From Ottelia alismoides (Eukaryota; Streptophyta; Magnoliopsida; Alismatales; Hydrocharitaceae): DNA of 64,000 bases. The notes below the pieces were generated by a model. It was not told the origin of the DNA. It did not search any database and saw only the letters and a program-made list of their open reading frames with translations. How positions within the stretch are numbered: the stretch's first letter is position 1; every line of letters starts with the position of its first letter. Made by a program: the position numbers and the translations under genes. Location: contig JAZKJV010002331.1 in NCBI GenBank assembly GCA_037367405.1, positions 146,842-210,841 on the forward strand, in the 5' to 3' direction. Of this stretch, positions 23,755-34,115 are shown piece after piece.

Positions 23755-24660
23755 GGTTGAAAAAGACCATGGATGAGGAGATGGACATGCTTATCTCCTA
23801 GAGCACGTGGGATCCTTTGCCGCATCTGAACGGTGTCAAGTCGGTTGCGTGCCGCTGAGTCTTTACGACCAAATCATTTCCTAGTGGTTTCATTGGCAGG
23901 TTAAAGGTCATGCTTGTGCCTAAGGGACCCACTCAGACTTATGGGGTAGACTACTTTGAGATGTTTTCTCCTGTGGTTAGGATGTGATCAATTCGTACTA
24001 TTCTCTCAGTTGTAACTGACAAGAATTGGTCAATCTTTTAGCTCGATGTGAAGAAAGCCTTTTTATATGGTGACTTCAAGGAGGAGGTCTATATAATGCA
24101 TCCACCTGGTTACTCCGTTGAGGGGGAGCGTGTGTGCCGACTCCGTAAGGCCATCTATGGCCTAAAGCAGAGTCCACAAGTTTGGTTTGACAGGCTTACC
24201 ACTGAGATCAGTTCTCTTGGCTTCCACAAGACACCATCTGATTGATCTATGTTCATTAGATGATGATCCATTGGCATTTTGATATTAGCTGTCTATGTTG
24301 ATTATATGGTGGTTACTGATGATGATGAAAAGCATGTATTATAAAGACCAAGACCTTCCTTCAGAAGGTGTTTGTTACCAATGACCTTGGTCAACTCCAA
24401 TACTTCTTCGACATTGAGGTGATACGCATTGTAGAGGGATTGCATCTATCACAACGGAAGTACTGCATAGATATTCTTACAGATGCGAGTTTACTTGGAT
24501 GCAAAACATGCTACTTTCACGGATCCTGAGTTTGAGGATACTACACGCTATAGAAGCCTAGTGGGCAAACTAATCTACCTCACTAGGCTTGATATGTCGT
24601 ATGATGTGACTAGAGCCAACCGACACATAGAGAGATCCCTTTACAGTCATTGGTAGGATG
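23755..24660 (+). pseudogene. Copia-1 reverse transcriptase, inactive
   Basis: Best preserved at 24048-24245: KKAFLYGDFKEEVYIMHPPG and CRLRKAIYGLKQSPQVWFDR, the Copia signature. The catalytic YVDD at about 24295 reads YVDY, and several stops and frame changes surround it. Further on, RYRSLVGKLIYLT is recognisable near 24548. Confidence 0.85.
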
Positions 24661-24829
24661 TTCTCTCGATATTTGAAGGAATCTACAAGACGAGGCCTCT
24701 TCTACAAGGTTGATGGTCACACTGATGCCACTGCTTATGTAGATGCAAATCATGGCAATTCACATGCGGACCGACGATCCATTACATGCCATGCTGTGTT
24801 TATTGGTGGTAACCTTGTCACATGACAAA

Positions 24830-25195
24830 GTAAGAAGCGAACATTAGTTTCTAGATCGAGTGCAGAAACAGAATACATGGCAATGACCGAAGCTACTTGT
24901 GAGATTACCTGGTTAGTCTCCTTTTTACATGAGCTTGGACTTCTTGCTACTGCTCTTGTACCTTTATATTGTGACAACAAGGCTGCTACATACATTGCCA
25001 TCAATCCAATAGTTTATGATAGGACTAAGCACATTGAACTATATTGTCACTTCATTCAAGATGCAGAATGAAGAGGGAAGATCACTACCCCTCATATCTC
25101 CAGAGATATTCGATTGACAAATATATTCACGAAGGCATTGTCAAAGAAACGCTCTCGTTCATGATTTCCAAGTTGGGCATGATCTATAGATATGC
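24830..25195 (+). pseudogene. Copia-1 RNase H domain
   Basis: Contains SKKRTLVSRSSAETEYMAMT and LYCDNKAATYIAINP, with the RNase H glutamate (SAE-EY) and aspartate (CDN) positions present. Ends short of the usual terminus because of a stop in QDAE*, with remnants of TKALSKK and KLGMI-DMLQL in other frames up to the polypurine tract. Confidence 0.8.
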
Positions 25196-25198
25196 TCC

Positions 25199-25212
25199 AA
25201 CTTGAGGGGGAG
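25199..25212 (+). promoter_or_regulatory. Copia-1 polypurine tract
   Basis: aacttgagggggag immediately precedes the 3' LTR that begins TGTTAGAATT. It is the primer for plus-strand DNA synthesis. Confidence 0.85.
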
Positions 25213-25389
25213 TGTTAGAATTATTTTGTTGCTGGGTTAGTTCTCTTTATTAAATTACCGAGTCATGTATGTAATCCTTTGGGGTCGTTTATGTAAGCTC
25301 TCTTTTTTTCTCTCTAGGGTTTCACGTTATATAAGAAACCCTAAAGCCCTTGCATTGAATAGGACAAGTAATTCATTCTCTTCTCTACA
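25213..25389 (+). repeat. Copia-1 3' LTR
   Basis: Begins TGTTAG and ends ...ctctaca. Carries a TATA-like ttatataagaaaccctaaag segment. Confidence 0.8.
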
Positions 25390-26236
25390 ACCTCAAGAGA
25401 GGACTTTATTCCTTCCACCCACTTATGTAATTATAAATGAGAGAATAGAACCTTAAAAAGTAATTAGAGACACGTGACCACCCTTCATTAAATGAAAAAT
25501 GCAACCTCACAACTCTTGCACCTAAGAATCAAGTGAGCAAACCGTATGATACATATGTGAATCAATCCCAAGAACCGAATGAGCAAACCATAGGATATGA
25601 AGGTGAATCAGGCCCGTTGACGAGGAGTGACCAAGGGAGTTGAAGATGAGCCCTTTAGAGAAGAATATAATGGGCCGGCACCCATTCCATTTTTAATTTA
25701 TAAAGCAAGAAAAAGAAAAGAGAAGGGGAGTAGCCAACAACCATAAAAGCATTCCATCCCATCTCTTAATCGACCTGGCAAGTGACATCCTCGCATTTGG
25801 CTCCATATTAAATGCAAGCGATAGGGAGGTCATTTTTCATCGCGACCTTCACATCTTTCTTCCTTTTGTGTCTTTGCAACCACCTTCACCATTCTTCACA
25901 ATTTTTTTGTCACCTTATCATTGTTACCTTTGTTAAGTCCAATTGGTATAACGACATGATATACCCATATAACATGATAATTGGAGTTTATGACATTATA
26001 AATTTAGGGTTTTTATCACTTTTGTCCTTAACTTCTGCAATATCAGCTTTTTTTGAAGAAAAAAGGGCCTCCCACATTTAGGTATGTGTCCAAAAAATTT
26101 CACCATTTATCACCATAAAAGATATTATGAAGTATTACGAGGCTAAAGATGTACAATATAGTTTTTCTCTACATGTTCCAACTCTCACTCAGTACCTTAG
26201 CATGCACCACCACATTTTCTATGTAGAAACGATCTT
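25390..26236. other. Unassigned region
   Basis: No gene or element recognised between Copia-1 and the MITE at 26245. Confidence 0.4.
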
Positions 26237-26244
26237 GTCGAAAC

Positions 26245-26461
26245 CATGGCCTCAAATTTCAGTGAAATTCGGTCGAATTTCTGTCGAATATCGATATCCA
26301 GTCGAAATCGAAATTTGACCGAAATGACCGAAATATGGGGGTCCTAGTACAAAAAATGACCGAAATGACCGAAATTTCGATCGAAACTCCACCGAAATTC
26401 CATCGAAATTCTGTTTTGGTCGGTACCGAAATGGTGACCGAAACCGACATTTAAGGCCTTG
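26245..26461. mobile_element. hAT-type MITE, family GAAATTTCGG, copy 1
   Basis: Flanked by a perfect 8-bp duplication gtcgaaac (26237-26244, 26462-26469). Terminal inverted repeats: left catggcctcaaatttcagtg, right reverse-complemented caaggccttaaatgtcggtt. The interior is made of gaaatgaccgaaat and cgaaatttcg repeats. Same family as 38190-38415 and 53326-53531. Confidence 0.9.
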
Positions 26462-26539
26462 GTCGAAACCTCACTCCGTTTTTGGCCAACCGCAAAGCCT
26501 AGATCATTGCCAAGCATCTCGATTTTACATTCTTAGCGC

Positions 26540-26821
26540 CTATCCAATCCGTCCTAATAGACTTCCAGAACTCCATAACACTGCAGTATGTATCCACTGA
26601 TAGCCAAAAAGACTCGACGCCACCCTGGATCCCATATAACCGAAGAACAAATGTTCAACATCCTTTGCATTCCCCAAGCAGTGGGGACACACTTTGTATG
26701 CTGTCGATACGAACCTCAAAAACCTATCCTTGGTAAATAATCTTCCCCTCCTGAAAAGCCAAGGGAATACCTTCACTCGAGTCGGAAACTTCCACTTCCA
26801 AATCCGCTCCCAATCCGTCAC
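26540..26821 (-). pseudogene. LINE-2 zf-RVT tail
   Basis: Frame reads WKWKFPTRVKVFPWLFRRGR, then CPHCLGNAKDVEHLFFGYM: the plant zf-RVT pattern W-xx-P-KVK-F-W, CP-C-xxxx-E-HLFF-C. The last metal ligand Cys is replaced by Gly or Tyr. Confidence 0.8.
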
Positions 26822-27328
26822 ACACCCCTAAAGATCAAAGATCAGGGGGTCCTTCAAAGCCATGTATGTCGTCCCAATCGAAAAGGACCCATCGCACCAT
26901 GTTCAACAGTCGTGGCTGTTAGTGGGCCCAGCTAGGCCCTCCAGCTCCTTAACCAAAACCATGAGTCCCTTCATGCGTTGGTCAGAAAGCTCCGATCTGA
27001 ATTGTGAAGCACAAGAACCCATCCTACGCCTCTGCCACCCTGCCAATCGCCTTTAGTCGTGGAAATCTCTCCTGCAGAACCCCACACTCACTCCAATCAT
27101 CCGCCCATAATCAGAATCCACTGCCGTCCCCTATGATCGGTCTCAAGAACAACTGTATCTCCTGTTCCACGTTGCAAATACCTCTCTAGAAGTAGGAAGG
27201 TGAGGGTCCAAGCTACCCAGGTGCAGGGAAGGTGAACCCATGCTCATACACCCTCCAGATCAGGCCACAAACCAAGTTGTCGCATTCACCCCAGACTCAG
27301 TTGATCCACTTGTTCAACATGGCCTTAT

Positions 27329-27709
27329 TCATTGCCGCAAACTCCGTACGCCAAGCCCTCCGTCCTCCTTCGAACATTCCACCGACTTCCAATCTACCAA
27401 AAGGAGCCCATTTGATTGTCCTGATGATGACCAGAAAAACTGCCTCATGATGGACTCAAGCCTCGTCCTCACCCCCACATGCAACAGTCGAGAGGACATG
27501 AAGAAGATTGGGATAACTGACAAGACCGAGAACAACACCAATCTGCCTCCCCTAAACAAGTAAACAGGCTTCCACTCAACCATCCTTTGCTCTAAATTTT
27601 CAATTATAGGTAGCCACTTAGCGGTGTGCGTCCTTCTGGCCACCAACAACATACCAAGGTATCGCAACGGTAAAGTTCTGCAAGGCGAGCACAACCAATT
27701 TGCAAACAT
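27329..27709 (-). pseudogene. LINE-2 reverse transcriptase C-terminal region
   Basis: Contains LPLRYLGMLLVARR (family LPLRYLGLPL), WKPVYLFRGGRLVL (family W--K-LS-GGR--L), FFWSSSGQSNGLLLVDWKSV and GGLGVRSL. All are standard in plant L1 elements between the catalytic core and the zf-RVT tail. It is open for 126 codons. Confidence 0.85.
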
Positions 27710-27829
27710 GTCAACCTATGCATTGTCAGTCCGAAAGGAACAAACTTTGACTTCTCTGTTAAGCCTCTTCCCAAATGCTACACTAAACATGTCCATAACC
27801 ACTGATATACCCCTGCAACTATCAACCCC

Positions 27830-28480
27830 ACCCTCCACAAATAAAATTGTATCGTCCGTGTACTAAAGAATGAGGACCGTTTGGTCCTCCTTCGAGTAAC
27901 TGCTACAGAAACCCCCCAGCATAGCATGGGCAACCATGATTGTTAGGGCATTAGTAACCCGCACAAGTGGCTGGAAATATCCTCCCTTTGGCTGCCCATT
28001 CACCAAGACTGCACATGATGTGGTCATGATGCATCTCTTCATCCACGAGATCCACCTGTCAGGTAAGCCACGTCTATATGAAGATGCTTAAAGAAAACGC
28101 CAGTCGACACAGTCGTAGGCCTTTGAGAAATCCACCTTCTAAAGAACACCTTTTCTTTTCCTACAACACTAATTTGCCACAATCTCGGATGATGTAACCA
28201 CACCGTCCATGAGCTGCCTTTCAGATAAAAAGACACTCTGAGCTGAAGATATTAACTTGTTCGACATTCCCCTAAGTTGGTTGGCTCACAACTTAGACAA
28301 AATGAGATAAATCACATTGGAGAGCGCAATCGGCTTATAGTATTCAATTCTCGTTGTAATGTCCTTGGGGAGCAAGAAAACAAAGGACATCTGATATAGC
28401 GAGACCTCTGTTTGGTAGGGTATGGTGCGAGGGTGGTAGACAGGATGATTTTGTAACTTGGGGAGCTTCACCCCCTTTGG
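27830..28480 (-). pseudogene. LINE-2 reverse transcriptase core
   Basis: The catalytic motif reads YTDDTILFVEG (27835-27865; the family usually has YADD) directly after a stop. Further upstream are a broken fingers region (FFRRWISQRPTTVSTGVFFK-like) and, at 28286-28471, LLPKDITTRIEYYKPIALSN, matching the conserved RPI-L-N segment. Frameshifts separate the parts. Confidence 0.75.
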
Positions 28481-28656
28481 ATTTTAGCAACTGAGATGAA
28501 ACAATTCTATAGCTTCTACATATCTGATATATCTTGTTCGTTTCATTCCATTTGTTATTTATCTTCGTAAAAAGATCATCTTTACTGTAATATAATCTGT
28601 AATTAATTATGTTATTTACCAGAACTTTGTCTATGTCAGTTATTTTTTGAAACAAA

Positions 28657-28800
28657 TGTTAAGATATTCATGCTATTTTGTCCTTTCTTTATATTGTTTA
28701 TTTCCATTGTCCTATTTATGTAATTTACCCTTAGAGCTTTTCTCCTATATAAGAGAGCTCTAGGGTTAGGTGGAATACATCTTTCTTTTCCCTCTCAACA
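28657..28800 (+). repeat. Copia-2 5' LTR
   Basis: 144 bp, TGTTAAGATA...CTCAACA. Contains a TATA-like ctatataagagagc near 28745. Nearly identical to 38029-38172. Confidence 0.95.
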
Positions 28801-28813
28801 TGGTATCAGAGCG
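28801..28813 (+). promoter_or_regulatory. Copia-2 primer-binding site
   Basis: tggtatcagagcg, complementary to initiator tRNA-Met, abutting the LTR. Confidence 0.92.
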
Positions 28814-29308
28814 ACGGCCCTAGAATCCTGACCCCACCAAAACCCTAACTACCCTCGGGCTCACCGTCGCCGCCACCCAACCCCTTTGCGGGTGCCGCCG
28901 CCGCCCAGCCCCCTGTGGGCACCGCCTTTCCGCTCACTGTAGGCGCCGCTGCCCAGTCACACGTTCATGCATTCGCACATGTCACTCGTGATCACGTCAT
29001 CGCCCCCTTAGGGCTTCACACGTGATCCTCGTGTTCACGCCTAGCATGGCAGTTGCCTCTCCCGCCGCATCTAGTCGCCGCCGCGCGGCCCACCTCATCT
29101 TCACGCGCGATTGTCTTCCTGCGGGTTCCTCTTTTGGGTATCTAGGGTGTCACGTGAAGCCCTAGCAACATCCTAGCTACCCAAAGGACTCTTCAAAGAA
29201 TGGAAGAGGTTGTGGTATGAGTCTGCACCCACAACCATCTTCCTGTATGTCAGTGTAGACGCCGATATCTCCTGTTTCCATCCCAGTCTTGAAGGTAGTT
29301 GTCATCAT

Positions 29309-29600
29309 GTCCGACAACAAAGTGGGCGTTCCATCCCTAGGTACCTTCAAAGGTCCGGCACCCATTGTCAAAATGGATGGAACCAACTATGAACTGTGTG
29401 CCATGCAGTTCATGAGTTTGATGCAGTGTAATGGCAAGAAGCACATCCTCACTGCTAAGGAGCCATGTGACAAGACTGAGACGAATGCCTCATGGGAGGC
29501 GGATGATGCGTATGCTCGCGTATGGCTATCTGGGACTGTATCCACATAGATAGCTAATAATATTTTGAGCCAGCCTACTGCAAAGGCTATGTGGGACATT
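29309..29600 (+). pseudogene. Copia-2 gag, N-terminal part
   Basis: Starts MSDNKVGVPSLGTFKG, then APIVKMDGTNYELCAMQFMS, a Copia gag N-terminus equivalent to that of Copia-3 (TGAFKGYIPIVKMEGMNYEL). One stop interrupts at 29548 (GTVST*IANNILSQ). The frame runs into the hAT-like insertion after AKAMWDI. Confidence 0.85.
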
Positions 29601-30734
29601 ACATGGAAGGCCATATCGATATCGTTTCGGTCCGCCCGGAAATGGATATATTGGGATATATCGACGATTTATCGACGATATCGGTGGAAATGTCGAAAAT
29701 GGCTCAAAAAGCCAATTTTTTTGGCATTTTTTCAGAAATTAAGATCATCCAAGATATTAGAACAACAAATAACCTACAAATACACACTTATATCACACAT
29801 ATCGGTTATTTATAGACCATATATCGCGCATATCGATCATCATATCGAACATATCGCTGCTAATGTTTATTCCTAACCTTTTAGAAATGGATTCTATTCA
29901 AGTTCTTATAACATTAAATAACTTACAAATATAGACTTAGATGACACATATAGATCATTTGTGAAGACTATGATCCTTATATTGCACATATCGATCATAT
30001 CGAAATATCGCTGGTACTGTTAGTTGTTGACCTATATATATTGAAAATGGAGTTCATCCAAGTTCTTAGATCAATAAATAGCTTACAAATATACTCTTAG
30101 ATCACACATATCGCTCAATCTATGAAGCTTATATTGCATATATCGATCATTTTGAACATATCGATATTAATGTTTGATTCTTGACTTATAGATATTTTAT
30201 TTTTGAAGAATTGACTTATAGATATTGGAAATCAATTTCATTCAAGTCTTACAACATGAATAACTTGTAAACATACGCCAATTTGAAGAACCATTGTACG
30301 CACCCTCCTGTCGCACCATACCCTATCAGTACGGGGGTCTCGCTGCCCGATCAACGAGCCTGGGGGGGCAGGTTGGCCCCCCTTGCAGGGGTGCGGGGGC
30401 AGCGCCCCCGACCGGAAACAAAATATATATAAACCATTGTGTGTTTTAGTCTAGATATATGTGTTTTAATACTAGGTGTTCAATCAATCTTCTATGAATA
30501 ATAACATTGATATATAGAGATATCGGTGAAATATCGATGACATCGATCGATATCCGGGATTTTTTCTACTGAAACCAATCATTTTTGACCGATATGAGGC
30601 GATATGGTGATATATCGCCGATATATCGACGATTTATCGCCGATATCCCTATAAAAGGAGATACTGGGTAATATCGAAATCCCTACCCTGTCCAAACCGA
30701 TATATCGGCGATATATCGCCGATACGGCCTTCAT
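29601..30734. mobile_element. 1.1-kb hAT-like element rich in ATATCG, inserted in gag
   Basis: The gag codons for MWDI-LAATYS are split: 8-bp flanks gggacatt (29593-29600) and ggggcatt (30735-30742) differ at one base. Short inverted ends: left catggaaggccatatcgat, right (reverse complement) atgaaggccgtatcggcgat. Both ends are packed with atatcg/cgatat repeats; the middle holds three imperfect copies of a segment with aacttacaaatatacacttatatcacacatatcg-type text. A GC-rich 134-bp piece is inserted at 30298-30431. No transposase. A truncated relative in the opposite sense lies at 38500-38925. Confidence 0.8.
30298..30431. mobile_element. 134-bp GC-rich insertion with 9-bp flanking repeat
   Basis: Perfect direct repeats aaccattgt (30289-30297, 30432-30440) bracket a segment utterly unlike its AT-rich host: it contains runs of g and c, including gggggcagcgcccccg, which can fold on itself. 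The right end is A-rich (gaaacaaaatatatat). There are no inverted ends. It may be a small retroposed sequence or a TIR-less transposon fragment. Confidence 0.6.
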
Positions 30735-30739
30735 GGGGC

Positions 30740-31290
30740 ATTCTTGCCGCGACATACTCTCCGGTAAAGAATGAGTCGAAGATACTACATCTCCAGCACG
30801 ATATCTTCACATCGAAGCAGAATGGTCGCCCTCTCCATGCCCTCTATACTTCTTTGAGGGTATGTTTAAGAAGCTACATGGCTACATATCCTTGACTGCT
30901 ACACCAGAGCAGCTCAAGGCATACAGAGACTCTGTGATGACTGGAGTGTTTCTAGTAGATCTGGATCCAGAGTATGATGCAGCTCGTGCCCAGATCCTCA
31001 CTGATGCTACAATACCTCCAATGGAGGAGGCTTATCGTAGACTGAGTAGACTATCTATATCTTCAGGTAGTCCTCTTCAGTCCCAGACTTCTTCAGCTAT
31101 GGCGGCATCACGTGGTAGAGGGAGTCATATACCATATCGTGGCAGGGGAAGTTCCAACCGCGGCAAAGGTGGGGGAGTTCGACCTCGTCAGCCGTGCACC
31201 TATTGCCACTGGACATGCCATTCTGAGGAAACATGCTATTCTAAGCATGAGTTTCCTGCATCAGCCAGAGTTGCAAAGCAGACACAATAG
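30740..31290 (+). pseudogene. Copia-2 gag, C-terminal part with zinc knuckle
   Basis: Resumes as ILAATYS, then LHLQHDIFTSKQNGRPLHAL, with a one-base loss near 30856 that moves the frame to KKLHGYISLTATPEQLKAY. Ends with an RG-rich stretch and the CCHC knuckle CTYCHWTCHSEETC (C-x2-C-x4-H-x4-C spacing intact). A stop follows at 31288. Confidence 0.85.
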
Positions 31291-31299
31291 GTTGGGACT

Positions 31300-31890
31300 C
31301 CATCACTTGCATCTGATCAGAGATTTGACGAGCTTGTAGCACGACTGAGAGAGATCATGCCTGGCACATCTGGATTTACTAGTTCTCCTTTAGGATCCTC
31401 AGAGGTTGCTGCCTCAGCATCTGCATCTACATCAGGTATAGACTATGCTTTTACTAGTTGCTGCAGGGTAGACTTATCAAAATGGATTATGGATTCCGGT
31501 GCATCCCATCATCTCTGTAGTGACAGAGGTCAGTTTAGTGTTTTTTGTCCTGTTCAGCCTGGATGATCAGTCGTGATAGCAGATGGTACACATTCCCCCG
31601 TCACTGGTCAGGGGGAGGTGCATCTGACTTCTACATTGAGGCTTCCTAATGTTCTCTATGCTCCTGAATTTTCTATGAATTTATTATCAATTAGTCAAAT
31701 CACCAAAGATTTACATTGTCGTGCCATATTTGATCCATCTGCTCTTGTGTTTCAGGACATACTTACAGGTAGGGTGATTGGAACTGACCGTGAGCAAGGG
31801 AGCCTCTACAGACTTGTGCAATCTCCGTACGTTGGCACCTCTTCTTCTCTCCGCACTGGATCTATTTCTCCGTACATGTGGCATCTGTGA
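31300..31890 (+). pseudogene. Copia-2 protease and pre-integrase domain
   Basis: Retropepsin active-site text WIMDSGASHHLCSD is intact (DSG codons at 31492-31500), followed by the flap-like VVIADGTHSPVTGQGEV after one stop (31564-31566). The GAG-pre-integrase part includes LHCRAIFDPSALVFQDILTG and YMWHL, where a stop ends the open stretch. Confidence 0.85.
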
Positions 31891-31914
31891 TTTGGTCATC
31901 TTCCTCTGCAAAAG

Positions 31915-32901
31915 TTGATCCATGTTCTTCCATAGATTTCTCCTAGCTTTACTTTCCAGTGCGAGGCTTGCCAGCTTGGGAAGCATCATCGATCTTCGTT
32001 CCAGAGTCGTCAGGGTCCAAGTAGTCATAATTTGTTTGAGTTGCTCCATTTTGATATTTGGAGTCCTAGTCGTGTCCCAGATCATCAGGGACATATATTT
32101 TATCTGGTTGCAATTGATGGGTTTTCTAGGTTGTCTTGGGTTTTTCTTCTTAAAAATAAGTCTAATGCTAGTCCTCTTATTCAATCTTTTCTTAATGAAA
32201 TAAAGAACATTTTCTCTGCCAGAGTCAAGTATATACGTTCTGATAATGCTCTAGAATTTTGCGGCACTCAACTCTCTCAATTTCTTAAGTCTTGTGGTAT
32301 TGTGCATCAAACGTCTTGTGCATATACCTCCCAACAGAATTGGGTGGCTGAAAGAAAACACCGTCATCTTTTGGATGTTACCGGAACCCTCTTGATTCAG
32401 AGTCGTGCTCCTCATTCCTATTGGGGAGATGCGGTTCTAACTGCTTGTTATATGGTGAATCGTATGCCTTCCTCGATGTTAGGGGAGAAGATTCTGTTCT
32501 TGATTGCGTTTTCCGTGATGGATCTTTTCTCACTTACGTCTCATGTCTTTGGGTCGGTTGCATTTGTTCATCAACTCTCTCCTGGTTTTGACAAGCTCTC
32601 TCCCAGAGCTGTCAAATGTGTGTTTGTTGGGTATTCCAAAACCCAAAAGGGATATCGTTGTTTCGATCCTGTTCGACGAAGGTACTATGCCAGTGTTGAT
32701 GTCACCTTCTTTGAGTCCATTATGTATTTTTCTCCCACAGGTGACAGGCTTACTCCTTCAGATGATGGAGAAGAGATCGATATGCCTCCTCCCCCGTCAT
32801 TACCATATTCTAGTCCATTACTACCACCTCCACCACCTACACCACCACCACCACCACCGCCACCACCACCACCTCCTCGTTTCTTTCCGCAGGTCTACTA
32901 G
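31915..32901 (+). pseudogene. Copia-2 integrase and polyproline linker
   Basis: Zinc-finger end CEACQLGKHHRSS (near 31960), then the DDE core: LHFDIWSPSRVPDH (first Asp), YIRSDNALEFCG (second Asp) and SQQNWVAERKHRHLL (Glu); 32032-32901 is open for 289 codons. The C-terminal GYSKTQKGYRCFDP and RYYASVDVTFFES match the family. A run of Pro codons made from a cca/cac microsatellite (about 32822-32875) ends the frame. First parts are frameshifted. Confidence 0.9.
32822..32876 (+). repeat. CCA/CAC microsatellite
   Basis: Trinucleotide run encoding polyproline in the linker between integrase and reverse transcriptase of Copia-2. Confidence 0.85.
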
Positions 32902-33096
32902 CGAAGGCCCCGTGCTCATGTGCCTCCTCCATCAGCCATCACACCTAAGGTATGTACTGAGCATTTGAGTTCCTCTAATAGCACTGGTGATTTGCTTGTA
33001 CAGACTGAGGTACAAGGTGCAGATACTGTCGCTACTACTCCTACTGACGATTTGGATAGGCGTATTGCACTTCGACGGTAGAAACGAGCATGTACT

Positions 33097-33781
33097 ATGC
33101 ACCTTATGGGTGCCCATGTTTCCTTGGAGCATCTTTCCAAGGATTTTCAGCACTTTGTTGTGGGGTTGTCTGCTATAGCGACACCACCGTCATATCACGA
33201 AGCAATGCAGAGCAGTCAATGGCGTTTGGCTATGGAAGAGGAGATGGCGGCTTTACAATCACGAGGTACGTGGAGTGTTGTTCATGCTCCACCAGGTACG
33301 TCTGTTGTTGGAAGCAAGTGGGTATTTACTATGAAGCATGGGCCGATGGTACAGTAGACAGATACAAGGCCATGCTGGTTGCTCGTGGGTTCACCCAAAC
33401 TTATGGGGTGGACTATTATGACACTTTTTCTCCTGTAGCGCGTCACTCTACCTTGAGGATTCTTATTGCGGTTGTCGTGGTACATGATTGGCCCCTTTTC
33501 CAAGTGGATGTAAAGAATGCTTTCTTGTATGGTGATTTGCGGGAGGAGGTTTACATGCAGTAGCCACCTGAGTTTGCTGTTGAGGGGGAATCCAGTATGG
33601 TGTGCCGTCTTCATAAGGCTATATACGGCCTTAAGCAGAGTCCGAGGGATTGGTTTCAGAAGCTCTCAGAATTGATTGAACAGAAGAGGTTTGTCAGATC
33701 TACTGTAGATCATACTCTCTTTGTATAGAGACACCAGAGAGGTATTGTAGTCATCTTGGTTTATGTTGATGACATTGTTAT
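33097..33781 (+). pseudogene. Copia-2 reverse transcriptase, N-terminal part
   Basis: [20 protein letters not shown], then a one-base shift near 33340, [39 protein letters not shown], a stop at 33561, and AIYGLKQSPRDWF. The catalytic LVYVDDIVI is intact (33759-33781) and is cut immediately afterwards by NA-1. Confidence 0.9.
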
Positions 33782-34095
33782 TTTTAGAAAATCGGAAGCG
33801 GAAGCGAACATGGAATAAAGATAATAAAAGAATAAAGAACAGCGAGATTTTTACGTGGAACCCTACTCCGTAAGGAGCGGGATGAAACCACGGGAGAAGC
33901 CCTCAACGGGGCGTGTTTGTCTATTAACTTTCTCATCTGTTACAGGAGGCTGGGGCTCCTTATATAGCCTCTCCAGAGCCTCCAAGTCCCACCACTGGAC
34001 GATGTGGGACTAAACACTGGATGGGGTAAATGGATCCTGGAGGTATCCATTTACCCATCTACAACTCAATAGGCGCACTACTAAATACTCCAACA
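33782..34095 (-). repeat. NA-1 LTR (3' LTR in element sense)
   Basis: Matches 36323-36635. The first bases are mutated (ttttag for tgttag). Contains a long inverted repeat gggtaaatggatcc ... ggtatccatttaccc (34024-34056) and, on the minus strand, a TATA-like ggctatataagg near 33960. Confidence 0.93.
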
Positions 34096-34115
34096 CTCCC
34101 CCTCAAGCTGGAGCA
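34096..34115 (-). promoter_or_regulatory. NA-1 polypurine tract
   Basis: On the minus strand this reads ctccagcttgagggggag next to the LTR. The same tgctccagcttgagggggag text precedes the Copia-2 3' LTR at 38009-38028. Confidence 0.88.

Larger units (their letters stand above)
22220..25389 (+). mobile_element. Copia-1: decayed Ty1/copia retrotransposon
   Basis: Plus-strand element with LTRs at 22220-22388 and 25213-25389, primer-binding site tggtatcagagcca and polypurine tract, but only about 3.2 kb long. Much of gag and the integrase catalytic core are missing. The protease Asp is lost (WIIVSTVSTHL where WIIDSGASTHL is expected), the reverse transcriptase YVDD reads VYVDYMVV, and many stops are present. 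The LTRs are strongly diverged and the 5' LTR has lost its TG end. It belongs to the same lineage as Copia-4, sharing a similar LTR and RNase H text ([11 protein letters not shown]). Confidence 0.85.
26470..28490 (-). mobile_element. L1-type LINE (LINE-2), 3' portion
   Basis: Minus-strand non-LTR retrotransposon carrying the reverse transcriptase and zf-RVT tail. The upstream endonuclease part resumes at 38926-39704; the two pieces were separated by Copia-2 and several MITEs. It is the same family as LINE-3 (compare SSSGQSNGLLLVDWK with SSSGQTNGLPLVDWK). Multiple stops. Confidence 0.8.
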
